A stretch of DNA of 64,000 bases from VFMC01 sp046331225 (GCA_046331225.1 JAXLRF010000002.1:558001-622000); one strand, 5' to 3'; counted from the first letter of the stretch, positions 41,685 through 50,135 are shown. The notes: a model not told the origin generated them from the letters alone. Numbers and translations are program-made.

Positions 41685-42695
41685 TCACGCGGCCGGGCGC
41701 TTCGTGTGCACTGTCGTTCGCTGGACGAACGGGAGCGCACGCGACGTCGGTTGCACGACGGCGCGGATCACCTCGATGCAGGTGTGGAATGCCTCGCGGT
41801 CGGTCAGATCGTCATCGCCGACCTCGACGGTCGTCCATCCTTCGGCGATCAGCAGCCGTCGTCGTTCGACGTCGCGCGCCTGGGCATCACGAGAGCCGTG
41901 GGTGAAGAACGGACTCAGCTCGAGCGCAACACGCGCATCCGGCCAGGCGAAGTCGACCTCGATCGAGCCGCCACCGGCGAGCGCGACGCCGAGATTGCGC
42001 TGCCAACCCGTGAGGCCCTCGGCATCGAGCCACCGCCCGACCCGTTGCTCCAAGCCGCTGCGATGCCCGATTCCTGTCGATCGAGCGTCGAGCAGCTCGA
42101 GGAGCAGGGGGCGGCCGACCACGGCACGAGGGGGCATCGTCTCGAGGAGGTCTCGCACACGACCGACCGTCGTGAGTCGATGGGCGAGGCAGTGGTCGAG
42201 GCACCGCTCGACCGTTGCGCCGTCCTCGAACCGGGGAAGCAGCACGAGCGTCGCCTCGGGCGTCGCCACTCGTGCGGTGTACCACGGACGGCTCGGCAAC
42301 GGCGTGCGTTGTCGAACGACGCGAACCCCGGACGTTCGGCTCGACCGCCCGTCGCCCACGGCGACGATGGGTTCCGGGCGGCTCGCCACGGGCATGCCGA
42401 TGACCGCACCGGCCGACGAAGCGGCGACGCAGGAGCCGGGGACCGCGAGCGCGGCAGCGAGGGTCCGCTGCTCGGAGGTGGCGGTCGACGCACCGAGCCG
42501 GAACACGCCGGCGAAGATCGGCTCGAGGGCACCGGACGTCCGACGCCTGTGGATCGCCGCGTGGTCGATGCCCTCGTGCCTCGTCTGGGCCGTGGTGACG
42601 AGACCGAGCTGCGGACGTGCCAGGCGACGGAGCGCTGCATCGATGTCGAACGTGCTGCGCTGAGTCGTGCGCGGAGTCGTGGACGGAGTTGCCAT
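41685..42695 (-). CDS. DUF559/AbiEi-type protein (putative nuclease-like)
   Basis: A 336-aa protein. Residues about 15-75 hold a winged-helix-like head with RRLARPQLGLVTTAQTRHEGIDHAAIHRRRTSGALEPIFAGVFRLGA, the AbiEi antitoxin-like N-terminal domain. The C-terminal half holds a DUF559 endonuclease-like fold: LEQRVGRWLDAEGLTGWQRNLGVALAGGGSIEVDFAWPDARVALELSPFFTHGSRDAQARDVERRRLLIAEGWTTVEVGDDDL. This family is PD-(D/E)XK-like and is often found near mobile or variable DNA. The gene is flanked by two copies of a 31-bp repeat. ATG 42695 is chosen; no clear ribosome site. Confidence 0.8.
   Translation of the reverse strand: MATPSTTPRTTQRSTFDIDAALRRLARPQLGLVTTAQTRHEGIDHAAIHRRRTSGALEPIFAGVFRLGASTATSEQRTLAAALAVPGSCVAASSAGAVIGMPVASRPEPIVAVGDGRSSRTSGVRVVRQRTPLPSRPWYTARVATPEATLVLLPRFEDGATVERCLDHCLAHRLTTVGRVRDLLETMPPRAVVGRPLLLELLDARSTGIGHRSGLEQRVGRWLDAEGLTGWQRNLGVALAGGGSIEVDFAWPDARVALELSPFFTHGSRDAQARDVERRRLLIAEGWTTVEVGDDDLTDREAFHTCIEVIRAVVQPTSRALPFVQRTTVHTKRPAA
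41715..41745. repeat. Dispersed 31-bp repeat, copy 1 (inside 3' end of DUF559 gene)
   Basis: Matches the second copy at 42765-42795 in 27 of 31 positions. Both begin with TCGTTCGC and share the tail CGAACGGGAGCGCACGCGA. The copy is in the C-terminal codons of the DUF559 gene. Confidence 0.75.
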
Positions 42696-42764
42696 CGCTG
42701 CACGATCACCCGTCGGTGTGACATCCGGTTCCCCCGCCGTACGTGTCGGGCGTCCTGCGCGCAT

Positions 42765-42795
42765 TCGTTCGCCCAGCGAACGGGAGCGCACGCGA
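42765..42795. repeat. Dispersed 31-bp repeat, copy 2 (upstream of DUF559 gene)
   Basis: Same 31-bp element as at 41715-41745, same orientation, in the 152-bp gap between the DUF559 gene start and the dnaE2 stop. Together they bracket the gene about 1.05 kb apart. Confidence 0.75.
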
Positions 42796-42847
42796 GCCGG
42801 CGGGCGGGCCGGTGGCACTCGGGTGGACCGCTGGCACTCGGATCTCG

Positions 42848-45800
42848 TCAGCGGAAATCGCGGCTGGGGTTGGCAGCGGGGACGGGCAGGGGGACCATCT
42901 GCTCGGCCACGACGTTCACCACCCCCTCGCTGCGCTCGAGCCGGCCGCGGATCATCAACGCCGACGCCCGGGCCACCGATCGGTGGCGGGCCCAGCACCC
43001 CTTCGACACCACCACGTTGATCAACCCGGTCTCGTCCTCGACGTTCATGAACGTGGTGCCCTGCGCGGTCATCGGTCGCTGGCGGTGGGTGACCACCCCG
43101 GCGATGGTGACCCGCGTGCGCGGCTCGGCCGTCTGCAGCTGCTCGCTCGTCAGCACCCCGCGAGCTCGCAGCTGCTCGCGCAGGAACACCGTCGGGTGCC
43201 CGTTCGGCGCCACACCCGTGGCCCACAGGTCGGCCACCGCGGTCTCGACCACGTCCATGCCCGGCAGCGTCGGCGCCTCCACCCCCGTCACCACCCCTTC
43301 GAGCCGGTCGGGCCGCGACTGCACCGCCGCACCCACCTGCCACAGGCCGGTGCGCCGGTCGAGGCCGAGGCACTGTTCGAACGCACCGGCCGTGGCCATC
43401 GCCTCGAGCTGGGTCTGGTTCAGCGCCGGCACGCGCCGCACCAGGTCCTCGACCGACGTGTACGGGCGGCCGGCCTCGATCTGCTGTGCGAGCTCGGTGC
43501 CGATGCCGCGGATCGACCCGATGCCGAGTCGCACCGCCACACCACCCACCGACGGCTCGCACGGTTCGAGCGTCGCCACCGCGAGCGATGCGTTGAGGTC
43601 GGGCGTGTGCACCACCACACCGTGACGGCGCGCGTCCTGCACCAACGAGTGCGGGCTCCAGAACCCCATCGGCTGTGCGTTCAGCAACGCCGCACAGAAC
43701 GCCGCCGGCTCGTGGTACTTGATCCACGACGACGCGTACACGAGGTACGAGAACGAGACGCTGTGCGACTCCGGGAAGCCGTAGTTCGCGAACGCCGCCA
43801 TCTTCACGAAGATCTCGTCGGCCACCTCGCCGGTGATCCCACGCTCGGCCATCCCGTCGTACAGCCGCTGCTTCAACCGCTCCATGCGCGCCCGGCTGCG
43901 CTTGGATCCCATCGCCTGGCGCAACTGGTCGGCCTCGCTCGGGGTGAAGCCGGCGACGTCGATCGCCATCTGCATCAGCTGCTCCTGGAACAGCGGTACA
44001 CCGAGCGTCTTGCCCAGGCTGTTCTCGAGCAGCGGGTGCAGGTAGGTGATCGGCTCCTGGCCGTTGCGCCTCCGGATGTAGGGGTGTACCGACCCGCCCT
44101 GGATCGGTCCGGGCCGGATGAGCGCCACCTCGACCACGAGGTCGTAGAAGCGGCGCGGCTTGAGCCGCGGCAGCGTGGCCATCTGCGCGCGACTCTCGAT
44201 CTGGAACACGCCGACGGTGTCGGCGCGGCACAACATCGCGTAGACGTCGTCCTCCTGCGGGATGGTGGCGAGGTCGACCTCGTAGCCGCGATGCTCGCGG
44301 ATCAGGTCGACGGCGTAGTGGAGCGCGCTGAGCATGCCGAGGCCGAGCAGGTCGAACTTCACGAGCCCCACCGCGGCACAGTCGTCCTTGTCCCACTGCA
44401 GCACGCTGCGTTGCTCCATGCGCGCCCACTCGACCGGGCACACCTCGATGACGGGCCGGTCGCAGATCACCATGCCGCCAGAGTGGATGCCGAGATGGCG
44501 CGGTGCGTCCTCGATCTCGGCGGCGAGCTCCATCACCGTCTGCGGGACCGTCAGCCCGGGCTCCTTCGCGGTGGTGGCCACCGTGCCCCACGCGTCCATC
44601 TGCTTGCTCCACGCGTCCTGCTGCCCGGGCGCGAAGCCGAGCGCCTTGGCCATGTCGCGCACCGACGAACGGGCCCGGTAGGTGACGACGTTCGCGACCT
44701 GTGCGGTGTGGTGCCGGCCGTACCGCTCGTACACGTACTGGATGACCTCTTCGCGACGGTCGCTCTCGATGTCGAGGTCGATGTCGGGTGGCCCGTCGCG
44801 CTCGGGCGACAAGAAGCGCTCGAACAGCAGACCGAGCGACACGGCATCGGCCTTGGTGACACCGAGCGCGTAGCAGACGGCACTGTTGGCCGCACTCCCC
44901 CGGCCCTGGCAGAAGATGTTCGCCCGGTTGCAGAACTCGACGATGTCCCACACCACGAGGAAGTAGCCGGCGAAACCGAGACCCTCGATCACGTCGAGCT
45001 CGTGGTCGATCGTGCGCCATGCGCGTGCCCGCAACGACAGGTCCTCGTGCGGCGCCGGCCGGTCGCCGTAGCGACGGCGTGCTCCCTCGAGCACCAACGC
45101 CCGCAGGTACTGCATCTCGGTGAGCGGCCGGCCGTCGGGCCCGTTCGGGCACGGGAACGGCGGCAGCTTCGGCGCGACCAGCGACAGGTCGAACGCGGCC
45201 GCGCGGCCGATCTCGGCCGCCAGCTCGACCACGCCCGGGTAGCGCAGGAACCGGCGCGCCTGCTCGGCGCCGCTGCGCAGGTGCGCAGTGGCCGCGGCGG
45301 GCAGCCACGGGTCGAGGTCGTCGAGGCTGCGCCGCGCCCGCACCGCGGCCACCGCCATCGCGAGCTGTCGTTGCGACGGCGACGCGTAGTGCACGTTGTT
45401 GGTGGCGATGCAGGGCAGGTCGAGGCGAGCGGCCAGTTCGGCGAGCGCGTCGTTGCGCGCCGAATCCAGCGGGTCGCCGTGGTCCCACAGCTCGACCACC
45501 ACTCGGTCCCGCCCGAACAGCTCGACCAACCGCTGCAGCTCGCGTCGGGCCGCGCTCGGCCCGTCGGCCAGCAGCGCAGCCGGCACCGTGCCCTTGCGGC
45601 ACCCGGTGAGCACCCACCAGCGGCCGGCTGCGGCGTCGGCCAGATCGCCCAGCGCGAACTGCGGCGACCCCTTCTCGCCCGCGAGGTGACCACCGCTGAG
45701 CGCCCGGGCGAGACGTGCGTAGCCGTCGGGACCGTCGGCGAGCACCAGCAGGTGATGGCCGTGCGGGTCGGGCTCGTGGCGCTGGTCGTCGGTCGCCACC

Positions 45801-46285
45801 TTCACCTGCCGCTGCGTGTGCGCCTCGGTGCGGACGTAGCGGGTGTCGCTCATCGAGTCGGCGGTGATGGTGATCTCGGCACCGAACACCGTGGGCAGGC
45901 CGACCGCGCGTGCGGCCTCGGCGAAGCGCACCACCCCGTAGAGGCCGTCGTGGTCGGTGAGCGCGAGGGCCTCGAGCCCGAGCCGGGCCGCCTCTTCGGC
46001 GAGCTGCTCGGGGTGCGAGGCCCCGTCGAGGAACGAGAAGTTCGAGTGGCAGTGCAGCTCGGCGTAGGGCACGGCGGGCGCGTCGGGCCGCATGAGCGGT
46101 CGGGTGCTCTCGGGATCGGCGGGCTGGTAGGGCTGGCGTTTGCGGCTCCAGGCCGGGCCGTCGCCGCCCGCATTCCACGACGGCGACCCGGGCGCACGAC
46201 CGTCCTTCTGGCGGCCCGGTGCCGGGCGGCCCGAGAGCAGGGCCTCGACCTCCGTCCAGGGCATGTCCGGGTTGTTGAAGCCCAT
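42848..46285 (-). CDS. dnaE2: Error-prone DNA polymerase DnaE2
   Basis: A 1145-aa C-family polymerase. A short N-terminal leader precedes the PHP domain (AELHCHSNFSFLDGASHPEQL, His78 and His80). Catalytic acidic motifs PDIDLDIESDRREEV and LVKFDLLGLG follow, then LIRPGPIQGGSVHPYIRRRNGQEP and a C-terminal OB fold (RVTIAGVVTHRQRP). DnaE2 copies past damage and causes SOS mutagenesis, normally with ImuA' and ImuB, which are not in this window. ATG 46285 is six bases below -10 TACCGT (46297-46292), which abuts a LexA box. It follows the DUF559 gene's upstream repeat region. Confidence 0.96.
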   Translation of the reverse strand: MGFNNPDMPWTEVEALLSGRPAPGRQKDGRAPGSPSWNAGGDGPAWSRKRQPYQPADPESTRPLMRPDAPAVPYAELHCHSNFSFLDGASHPEQLAEEAARLGLEALALTDHDGLYGVVRFAEAARAVGLPTVFGAEITITADSMSDTRYVRTEAHTQRQVKVATDDQRHEPDPHGHHLLVLADGPDGYARLARALSGGHLAGEKGSPQFALGDLADAAAGRWWVLTGCRKGTVPAALLADGPSAARRELQRLVELFGRDRVVVELWDHGDPLDSARNDALAELAARLDLPCIATNNVHYASPSQRQLAMAVAAVRARRSLDDLDPWLPAAATAHLRSGAEQARRFLRYPGVVELAAEIGRAAAFDLSLVAPKLPPFPCPNGPDGRPLTEMQYLRALVLEGARRRYGDRPAPHEDLSLRARAWRTIDHELDVIEGLGFAGYFLVVWDIVEFCNRANIFCQGRGSAANSAVCYALGVTKADAVSLGLLFERFLSPERDGPPDIDLDIESDRREEVIQYVYERYGRHHTAQVANVVTYRARSSVRDMAKALGFAPGQQDAWSKQMDAWGTVATTAKEPGLTVPQTVMELAAEIEDAPRHLGIHSGGMVICDRPVIEVCPVEWARMEQRSVLQWDKDDCAAVGLVKFDLLGLGMLSALHYAVDLIREHRGYEVDLATIPQEDDVYAMLCRADTVGVFQIESRAQMATLPRLKPRRFYDLVVEVALIRPGPIQGGSVHPYIRRRNGQEPITYLHPLLENSLGKTLGVPLFQEQLMQMAIDVAGFTPSEADQLRQAMGSKRSRARMERLKQRLYDGMAERGITGEVADEIFVKMAAFANYGFPESHSVSFSYLVYASSWIKYHEPAAFCAALLNAQPMGFWSPHSLVQDARRHGVVVHTPDLNASLAVATLEPCEPSVGGVAVRLGIGSIRGIGTELAQQIEAGRPYTSVEDLVRRVPALNQTQLEAMATAGAFEQCLGLDRRTGLWQVGAAVQSRPDRLEGVVTGVEAPTLPGMDVVETAVADLWATGVAPNGHPTVFLREQLRARGVLTSEQLQTAEPRTRVTIAGVVTHRQRPMTAQGTTFMNVEDETGLINVVVSKGCWARHRSVARASALMIRGRLERSEGVVNVVAEQMVPLPVPAANPSRDFR

Positions 46286-46297
46286 CCGGACACGGTA

Positions 46298-46313
46298 TCG
46301 AACATGTGTTCGA
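46298..46313. promoter_or_regulatory. LexA (SOS) box controlling dnaE2
   Basis: TCGAACATGTGTTCGA fits the actinobacterial consensus TCGAAC-N4-GTTCGA with symmetric halves. It sits directly upstream of the dnaE2 -10 (46297-46292), so LexA binding would block RNA polymerase. The sigma factor gene that starts at 46409 is on the other side and could also be influenced. Confidence 0.9.
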
Positions 46314-46408
46314 TCGGACAAACGGCGACGCCGCGGAATTCTCGCGAAACTCGCGACGGAGATCGCGCCCGCCGGACGACGAGGGAGCTGCATGCGCGAG
46401 GTGCCCGG

Positions 46409-46900
46409 ATGATCCCCGCTCGAACCGTGATGGAGCTCTACGAGCGCGCGGTCGGCGATGTCTACGGCTACCTGGTGCGCCGCTGCCCCAGCCCGGCCGT
46501 CGCCGAGGATCTCACGGCCGAGACCTTCCTCGCCGCCGCCCGCGCCGCCCACCAGGGCACCGAGCTGTCGGTGCCCTGGCTGATCGGCACGGCCCGCCAC
46601 AAGCTGGTCGACCACTGGCGCCGCGAGGGCCGTCGTCGAGCCGCGCTCGAGGAGCTGTACGAGACCGGTCCCGATCCCGTCGATCCGGGCGACCCGGTCG
46701 AGGTACTGCACGTCCACGATCTGCTCGCGCGCCTCACACCCACCCATCGCGCAGCGCTCACGCTCCGCTACCTCGACGGCCTGCCGGTCGAGCAGGTGGC
46801 CACCCACCTCGAGAAGTCCGTGCACGCGACCGAGTCGCTGCTGATGCGAGCGAAGGCCGCGTATCGAGCCGTCGCCACCACGGAAGGAGGGGCCCGATGA
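46409..46900 (+). CDS. ECF-type RNA polymerase sigma factor
   Basis: A 163-aa sigma factor. Region 2: ELYERAVGDVYGYLVRRCPSPAVAEDLTAETFLAAARAAHQGTELSVPWLIGTARHKLVDHWRREGRR. Region 4: LHVHDLLARLTPTHRAALTLRYLDGLPVEQVATHLEKSVHATESLLMRAKAAYRAV. It is coupled by ATGA to a VOC-domain protein, not to a membrane anti-sigma factor. The ATG at 46409 follows GAGG at eight bases. The LexA box lies about 95 bp upstream, in the shared region with dnaE2; SOS control of this gene is possible but not certain. Confidence 0.9.
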   Translation: MIPARTVMELYERAVGDVYGYLVRRCPSPAVAEDLTAETFLAAARAAHQGTELSVPWLIGTARHKLVDHWRREGRRRAALEELYETGPDPVDPGDPVEVLHVHDLLARLTPTHRAALTLRYLDGLPVEQVATHLEKSVHATESLLMRAKAAYRAVATTEGGAR

Positions 46901-47937
46901 CGACCATCGATCCGTCCGACCGGCCCGACCCGTTCGATGCGCTCCGCGCCGACGACACGCCGATCGCCCCACCCGCGCACGTGACCGCACGGATGCGCGA
47001 CCTGCTCACCGACGAACTGGAGCGCCTGATGAACGACACTACCGACACACCCGCCCCCACCGTCTCGATGCCCGCCGACCTCACGGTCGACTGCACCGTG
47101 GTGCCCTACCTCACCGTCGCCGGCGCGGCACGCGCGATCGACTTCTACGTCGCCGCCTTCGGCGCCGTCGAGCACCACCGTCTCGTCGAGGCCGACGGCC
47201 GCGTCGGTCACGCCGAGATCGTGATCGGCAACAGCCGCCTCGCGTTGGCCGACGAGTACCCCGACTACGACGCCGTCGCTCCGACCACACGAGGCGGCAC
47301 CTCCACCCGGTTCACGTTGTCGTTCCCCGACGTCGCCACGCTCGAGGCCGCCTTCGCCCGTGCGGTCGAGCTGGGTGCCACCGTGGTGCGCCCGATCGCC
47401 GACCAGTTCTACGGTCACCGCACCGGCGCGCTGCTCGACCCGTTCGGTCACCAGTGGAACGTCGGCACGCCGATCCCCGGTTTCGACGACGAGCAGTACC
47501 GCGAACAGAGCGCCGAGATCGGCCTCGAGCTGCAGCAGGCGAGCCCGGCGTCGGAGCCCACCGACGCCGCCGGCGATCACCAGATCAAGCACTACGACCG
47601 CGGCGACCTCTACTACTTCGCGCTGCCGGTGCCCGACCTCGCTCGCGCACAACGGTTCTTCGCAGCCGTGCTCGGGTGGGCGTTCCCCGATCCCGACAGC
47701 GGGCACGCGGGCAACATCTCGGCCCCGCCCGGCGGCGTGATGCCGGCCGACGCCGTGCGTGGTGCCGAGCTGTGGTTCGTCGTCGACGACATCCACGAGG
47801 CGGTCGCAGCCGTGCGTGCGGCGGGCGGCAGCGCCGACGAACCCGTCGTCTACGAGTCGGGCTGGAGCGCGACCTGCGTCGACGACCAGGGCACTCGCTT
47901 CTCGCTCAGCGTCCCGGCCGCCCGCTACCGCCGCTGA
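46897..47937 (+). CDS. Double VOC (glyoxalase/bleomycin-resistance) protein coupled to a sigma factor
   Basis: A 346-aa protein. A short N-terminal segment (residues 1-50, DRPDPFDALRADDTPIAPPAHVTARMRDLLTDEL) has the look of a sigma-associated head. Two VOC modules follow: about 62-180 (VPYLTVAGAARAIDFYVAAFGAVEHHR ... LLDPFGHQWNVGT) and about 230-345 (YFALPVPDLARAQRFFAAVLGWAFPDPD ... VYESGWSATCVDDQGTRFSLSV). VOC proteins bind metals and small molecules. The ATG at 46897 follows GGAGGGG and overlaps the sigma stop. A ligand sensor controlling the sigma factor is a reasonable guess, not shown. Confidence 0.86.
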   Translation: MTTIDPSDRPDPFDALRADDTPIAPPAHVTARMRDLLTDELERLMNDTTDTPAPTVSMPADLTVDCTVVPYLTVAGAARAIDFYVAAFGAVEHHRLVEADGRVGHAEIVIGNSRLALADEYPDYDAVAPTTRGGTSTRFTLSFPDVATLEAAFARAVELGATVVRPIADQFYGHRTGALLDPFGHQWNVGTPIPGFDDEQYREQSAEIGLELQQASPASEPTDAAGDHQIKHYDRGDLYYFALPVPDLARAQRFFAAVLGWAFPDPDSGHAGNISAPPGGVMPADAVRGAELWFVVDDIHEAVAAVRAAGGSADEPVVYESGWSATCVDDQGTRFSLSVPAARYRR

Positions 47938-47954
47938 TCGGGCGCCGGACGCGG

Positions 47955-48001
47955 ACGAGGCCGCACCGCACCACGGGGGGCGTGGTGCGATACGGCCTCG
48001 T
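47955..48001. terminator. Bidirectional terminator-like hairpin between VOC and PadR genes
   Basis: An inner stem CGCACCACG/CGTGGTGCG with loop GGGGG (47967-47989) is extended by an outer stem ACGAGGCCG/CGGCCTCGT (47955-47963 with 47993-48001) across a 3/3 internal loop. It lies in the convergent gap. There is no T-tract, as is common in high-GC genomes. Confidence 0.65.
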
Positions 48002-48013
48002 GGCGCCGTCGGT

Positions 48014-48538
48014 TCACGAGTCGGCGAGGAGTTGGTAGAGCTTGCGGCGGGCGTCGTAGACGATCTCCGCGGCCTGCTCGACCAGCTCGGTGTTGCCCGA
48101 CATGCCGATCTGCTTCGAGGCCATCATCAGGCCCATCACCGCTTGACGCAGCTTGCCGTGCGGACCGGCGTCGACCCCGGGCATCCAGGGTGCGCCGCCG
48201 GCTTCCTCGACCCGGTTGGCGAGCTCGGTCTGGCCCGCCTCCGTGATCTCGTAGATCCGCTTGTCGTCGCGCTGCTCGCTGCGGACCAGGCCGGTCTCCT
48301 CGAGCAGCTGCAGGGTCGGGTACACCGACCCCGGGCTCGGCTTCCACCGGCCCCCGGTGCGCTCCTCGAGGCGCTGGATCAGCTCGTAGCCGTGACCCGG
48401 CCCCTCGGTGAGCGCCGACAACAGCGCATAGCGGGCGTCGCCGCGCCGCATCCGGCCCCGACCGCCCCCACGGGGCGGCCCGCCGTGCCCGAAGCCGAAC
48501 TCACGACCCGGGCCCTTCTCACGATGTCCATGTCGCAT
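48014..48538 (-). CDS. PadR family transcriptional regulator
   Basis: A 174-aa regulator. After a Gly/Arg-rich head (1-30) the PadR winged helix is clear: RRGDARYALLSALTEGPGHGYELIQRLEERTGGRWKPSPGSVYPTLQLLEETGLVRSEQRDDKRIYEITEAGQTEL. The C-terminal half forms the dimer helices (ASKQIGMSGNTELVEQAAEIVYDARRKLYQLL). PadR proteins bind small effectors and repress adjacent genes, often including their own. Its promoter contains two inverted repeats (48577-48594 and 48601-48610), consistent with autoregulation. ATG 48538. No adjacent transporter is encoded. Confidence 0.92.
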   Translation of the reverse strand: MRHGHREKGPGREFGFGHGGPPRGGGRGRMRRGDARYALLSALTEGPGHGYELIQRLEERTGGRWKPSPGSVYPTLQLLEETGLVRSEQRDDKRIYEITEAGQTELANRVEEAGGAPWMPGVDAGPHGKLRQAVMGLMMASKQIGMSGNTELVEQAAEIVYDARRKLYQLLADS

Positions 48539-48576
48539 CGTGGTCTCCTTTCTTCACCGATCATCCGATCGGTCTC

Positions 48577-48610
48577 GATGACTTACGAGTCATCACGATA
48601 TATCGCGATA
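48577..48610. promoter_or_regulatory. Inverted repeats upstream of padR, candidate operators
   Basis: GATGACT-TACG-AGTCATC at 48577-48594 and the 10-bp palindrome TATCGCGATA at 48601-48610 lie upstream of the PadR start at 48538. They are AT-rich against a GC-rich background. Binding by PadR itself is inferred; the actual -10 is uncertain (AT-rich TATATCG on the minus strand is one candidate). Confidence 0.5.
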
Positions 48611-48689
48611 CACCTTCTGACAACCCCTGATTTCTGGCGCCGCCCGCTCCGACCCATGGTCCGTGAGCGAGCGGTCCCCTACTCGTCCC

Positions 48690-48723
48690 GACCGCTCACG
48701 GACCCGGGGGTCCGTGAGCGGTC
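48690..48723. terminator. 15-bp perfect hairpin at the end of the GH1 gene
   Basis: GACCGCTCACGGACC (48690-48704), loop CGGG, GGTCCGTGAGCGGTC (48709-48723). The second arm runs into the GH1 stop codon at 48722-48724. A third, imperfect copy is at about 48659-48679. On the minus strand it would end the amylosucrase-GH1 transcript. No T-tract. Confidence 0.7.
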
Positions 48724-50128
48724 AGGCGGGGAGCTGATTGGTGCGTGCGACCTCGGCGAACCAGTGGGCGCTGGCCTTGGGGGTGCGCACCTGGGTCTCG
48801 TAGTCGACGTGCACCAGACCGAAGCGCTGGCTGTAGCCCCAGGCCCACTCGAAGTTGTCCATCAACGACCAGGCGAAGTAGCCGTGCACGTCGACGCCCT
48901 GCTCGATCGCGTTCGCGACCGCGCGCAGGTGCGCGTCGTAGTACGCGATCCGGCGTTCGTCGTGCACCTGGCCGTCGGGGCCGGGCAGCTCACCCGGCGC
49001 CGTCTGGTAGGCCGCACCGTTCTCGGTGATGAACACCGGCGGCAGCGCGTCGCCGTAGTCGCGCTCGAGGCGGACCAGCAGCCCCTCGAACCCCTGCGGC
49101 GTGATCGGCCACCCGATGTCGGTCGACGGCCGGTCGACCTGCATCGGCGCCGAACCGGGCGCGGTCACGTGCGGCGAGGTGCCCGGCGTGTCGGGCGCGC
49201 GCAGCGTGTAGAAGTGGTCGTTGTAGTAGTTGATGCCGATCCAGTCGAGCTCCTGGCCGATCATCCCCTCGTCGCCGTCCTGCACGCAGTTGGCCCACGC
49301 ACCCAGGTCGTCGAGCACGTCGACGGGATAGCGACCGAGCACCACCGCGTCGAACCACCACCGGTTGAGCGTGCCGTCGATGCGGCGCTGCACGTCGTCG
49401 CCGAGCGCCTCGTCGACGTGCACCGGCGCCGGGTTGATGACGATGCCGAGCGACAGGTCGCGACGGATCGAGCGCATCGCCTCGAGCGCGTAGCCGTGCG
49501 CGAGCAGCTCGTGGTGCGCGACCGCGACGGCCGCTGCCGGATCGCGGAGGCCCGGCGCGTGCTCGCCCGACGCGTGACCGAGATACGCGAAGCACCACGG
49601 CTCGTTGAACGTCGACCAGCGCTCGACACGGTCGCCGAGTTCGCGCGCCATCAGCGCCGCATAGTCGGCGAACCACCATGCGCTCTCGCGCTGGCGGAAG
49701 CCGCCGCGATCCTCGAGCGCCTGCGGCAGATCCCAGTGGAACAGCGTCGGCACCGGTTCGATGTCGTGCGCGAGCAGCAGGTCGACGAGGCGGTGGTACT
49801 GCGCGAGGCCGGCGGCCGACGGCGTGCCGGTGCCCTCCGGCAGCACCCGCGGCCACGCGATGCTGAACCGGTACGCCTGCAGGCCGAGATCGGCCATCAG
49901 CTTGACGTCGTCCTCCATCAGCCGCAGGTGGTCGCACGCGACGTCGCCGTGATCGCCGTTCAGTACGGCGCCGGGCCGGCGACAGAAGGTGTCCCACACG
50001 TTGTCGCCCCGACCGGCGCGGTCGCCCTCGATCTGGAAGCTCGCAGTGGCGGCACCCCACGTGAAGCCGGTGGGGAACCGCACGGCGCTGGCGGATCGGA
50101 CAGGCGCGGCGTCGGAGGACGCGTTCAT
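48722..50128 (-). CDS. GH1 family beta-glucosidase
   Basis: A 468-aa TIM-barrel glycosidase. FPTGFTWGAATASFQIEG (substrate-binding start), WSTFNEPWCFAYLGHASG with the acid/base Glu in TFNEP, VFITENGAAY with the nucleophile Glu in TENG, and WSLMDNFEWAWGYSQRFGLVHVDY near the end are all complete GH1 motifs. It hydrolyses beta-linked glucosides, although some GH1 enzymes act on other sugars. The ATG at 50128 has GGAGC seven bases upstream. It follows amylosucrase by only 7 bp, so it is in the same LacI-controlled transcript. Confidence 0.93.
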   Translation of the reverse strand: MNASSDAAPVRSASAVRFPTGFTWGAATASFQIEGDRAGRGDNVWDTFCRRPGAVLNGDHGDVACDHLRLMEDDVKLMADLGLQAYRFSIAWPRVLPEGTGTPSAAGLAQYHRLVDLLLAHDIEPVPTLFHWDLPQALEDRGGFRQRESAWWFADYAALMARELGDRVERWSTFNEPWCFAYLGHASGEHAPGLRDPAAAVAVAHHELLAHGYALEAMRSIRRDLSLGIVINPAPVHVDEALGDDVQRRIDGTLNRWWFDAVVLGRYPVDVLDDLGAWANCVQDGDEGMIGQELDWIGINYYNDHFYTLRAPDTPGTSPHVTAPGSAPMQVDRPSTDIGWPITPQGFEGLLVRLERDYGDALPPVFITENGAAYQTAPGELPGPDGQVHDERRIAYYDAHLRAVANAIEQGVDVHGYFAWSLMDNFEWAWGYSQRFGLVHVDYETQVRTPKASAHWFAEVARTNQLPA

Positions 50129-50135
50129 GGTGCTC

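Noticed and set aside
41685..46178. A continuous 1497-codon minus-strand open frame over the DUF559 and dnaE2 genes
   Set aside because: Only the last 336 codons encode a recognisable protein. The rest is Arg/Gly/Ala-rich shadow of dnaE2 in another frame, typical of high-GC DNA.
42743..46900. A 1385-codon plus-strand open frame ending in the sigma factor
   Set aside because: Everything before 46409 is the antisense shadow of dnaE2, rich in His, Arg and Gln with no conserved motif; the ribosome site and the sigma domain start at 46409.
48601..48610. TATCGCGATA considered as a restriction or chromosome-partition site
   Set aside because: Its position just before padR and pairing with a second inverted repeat make an operator simpler; a parS-like 16-bp sequence is not formed.
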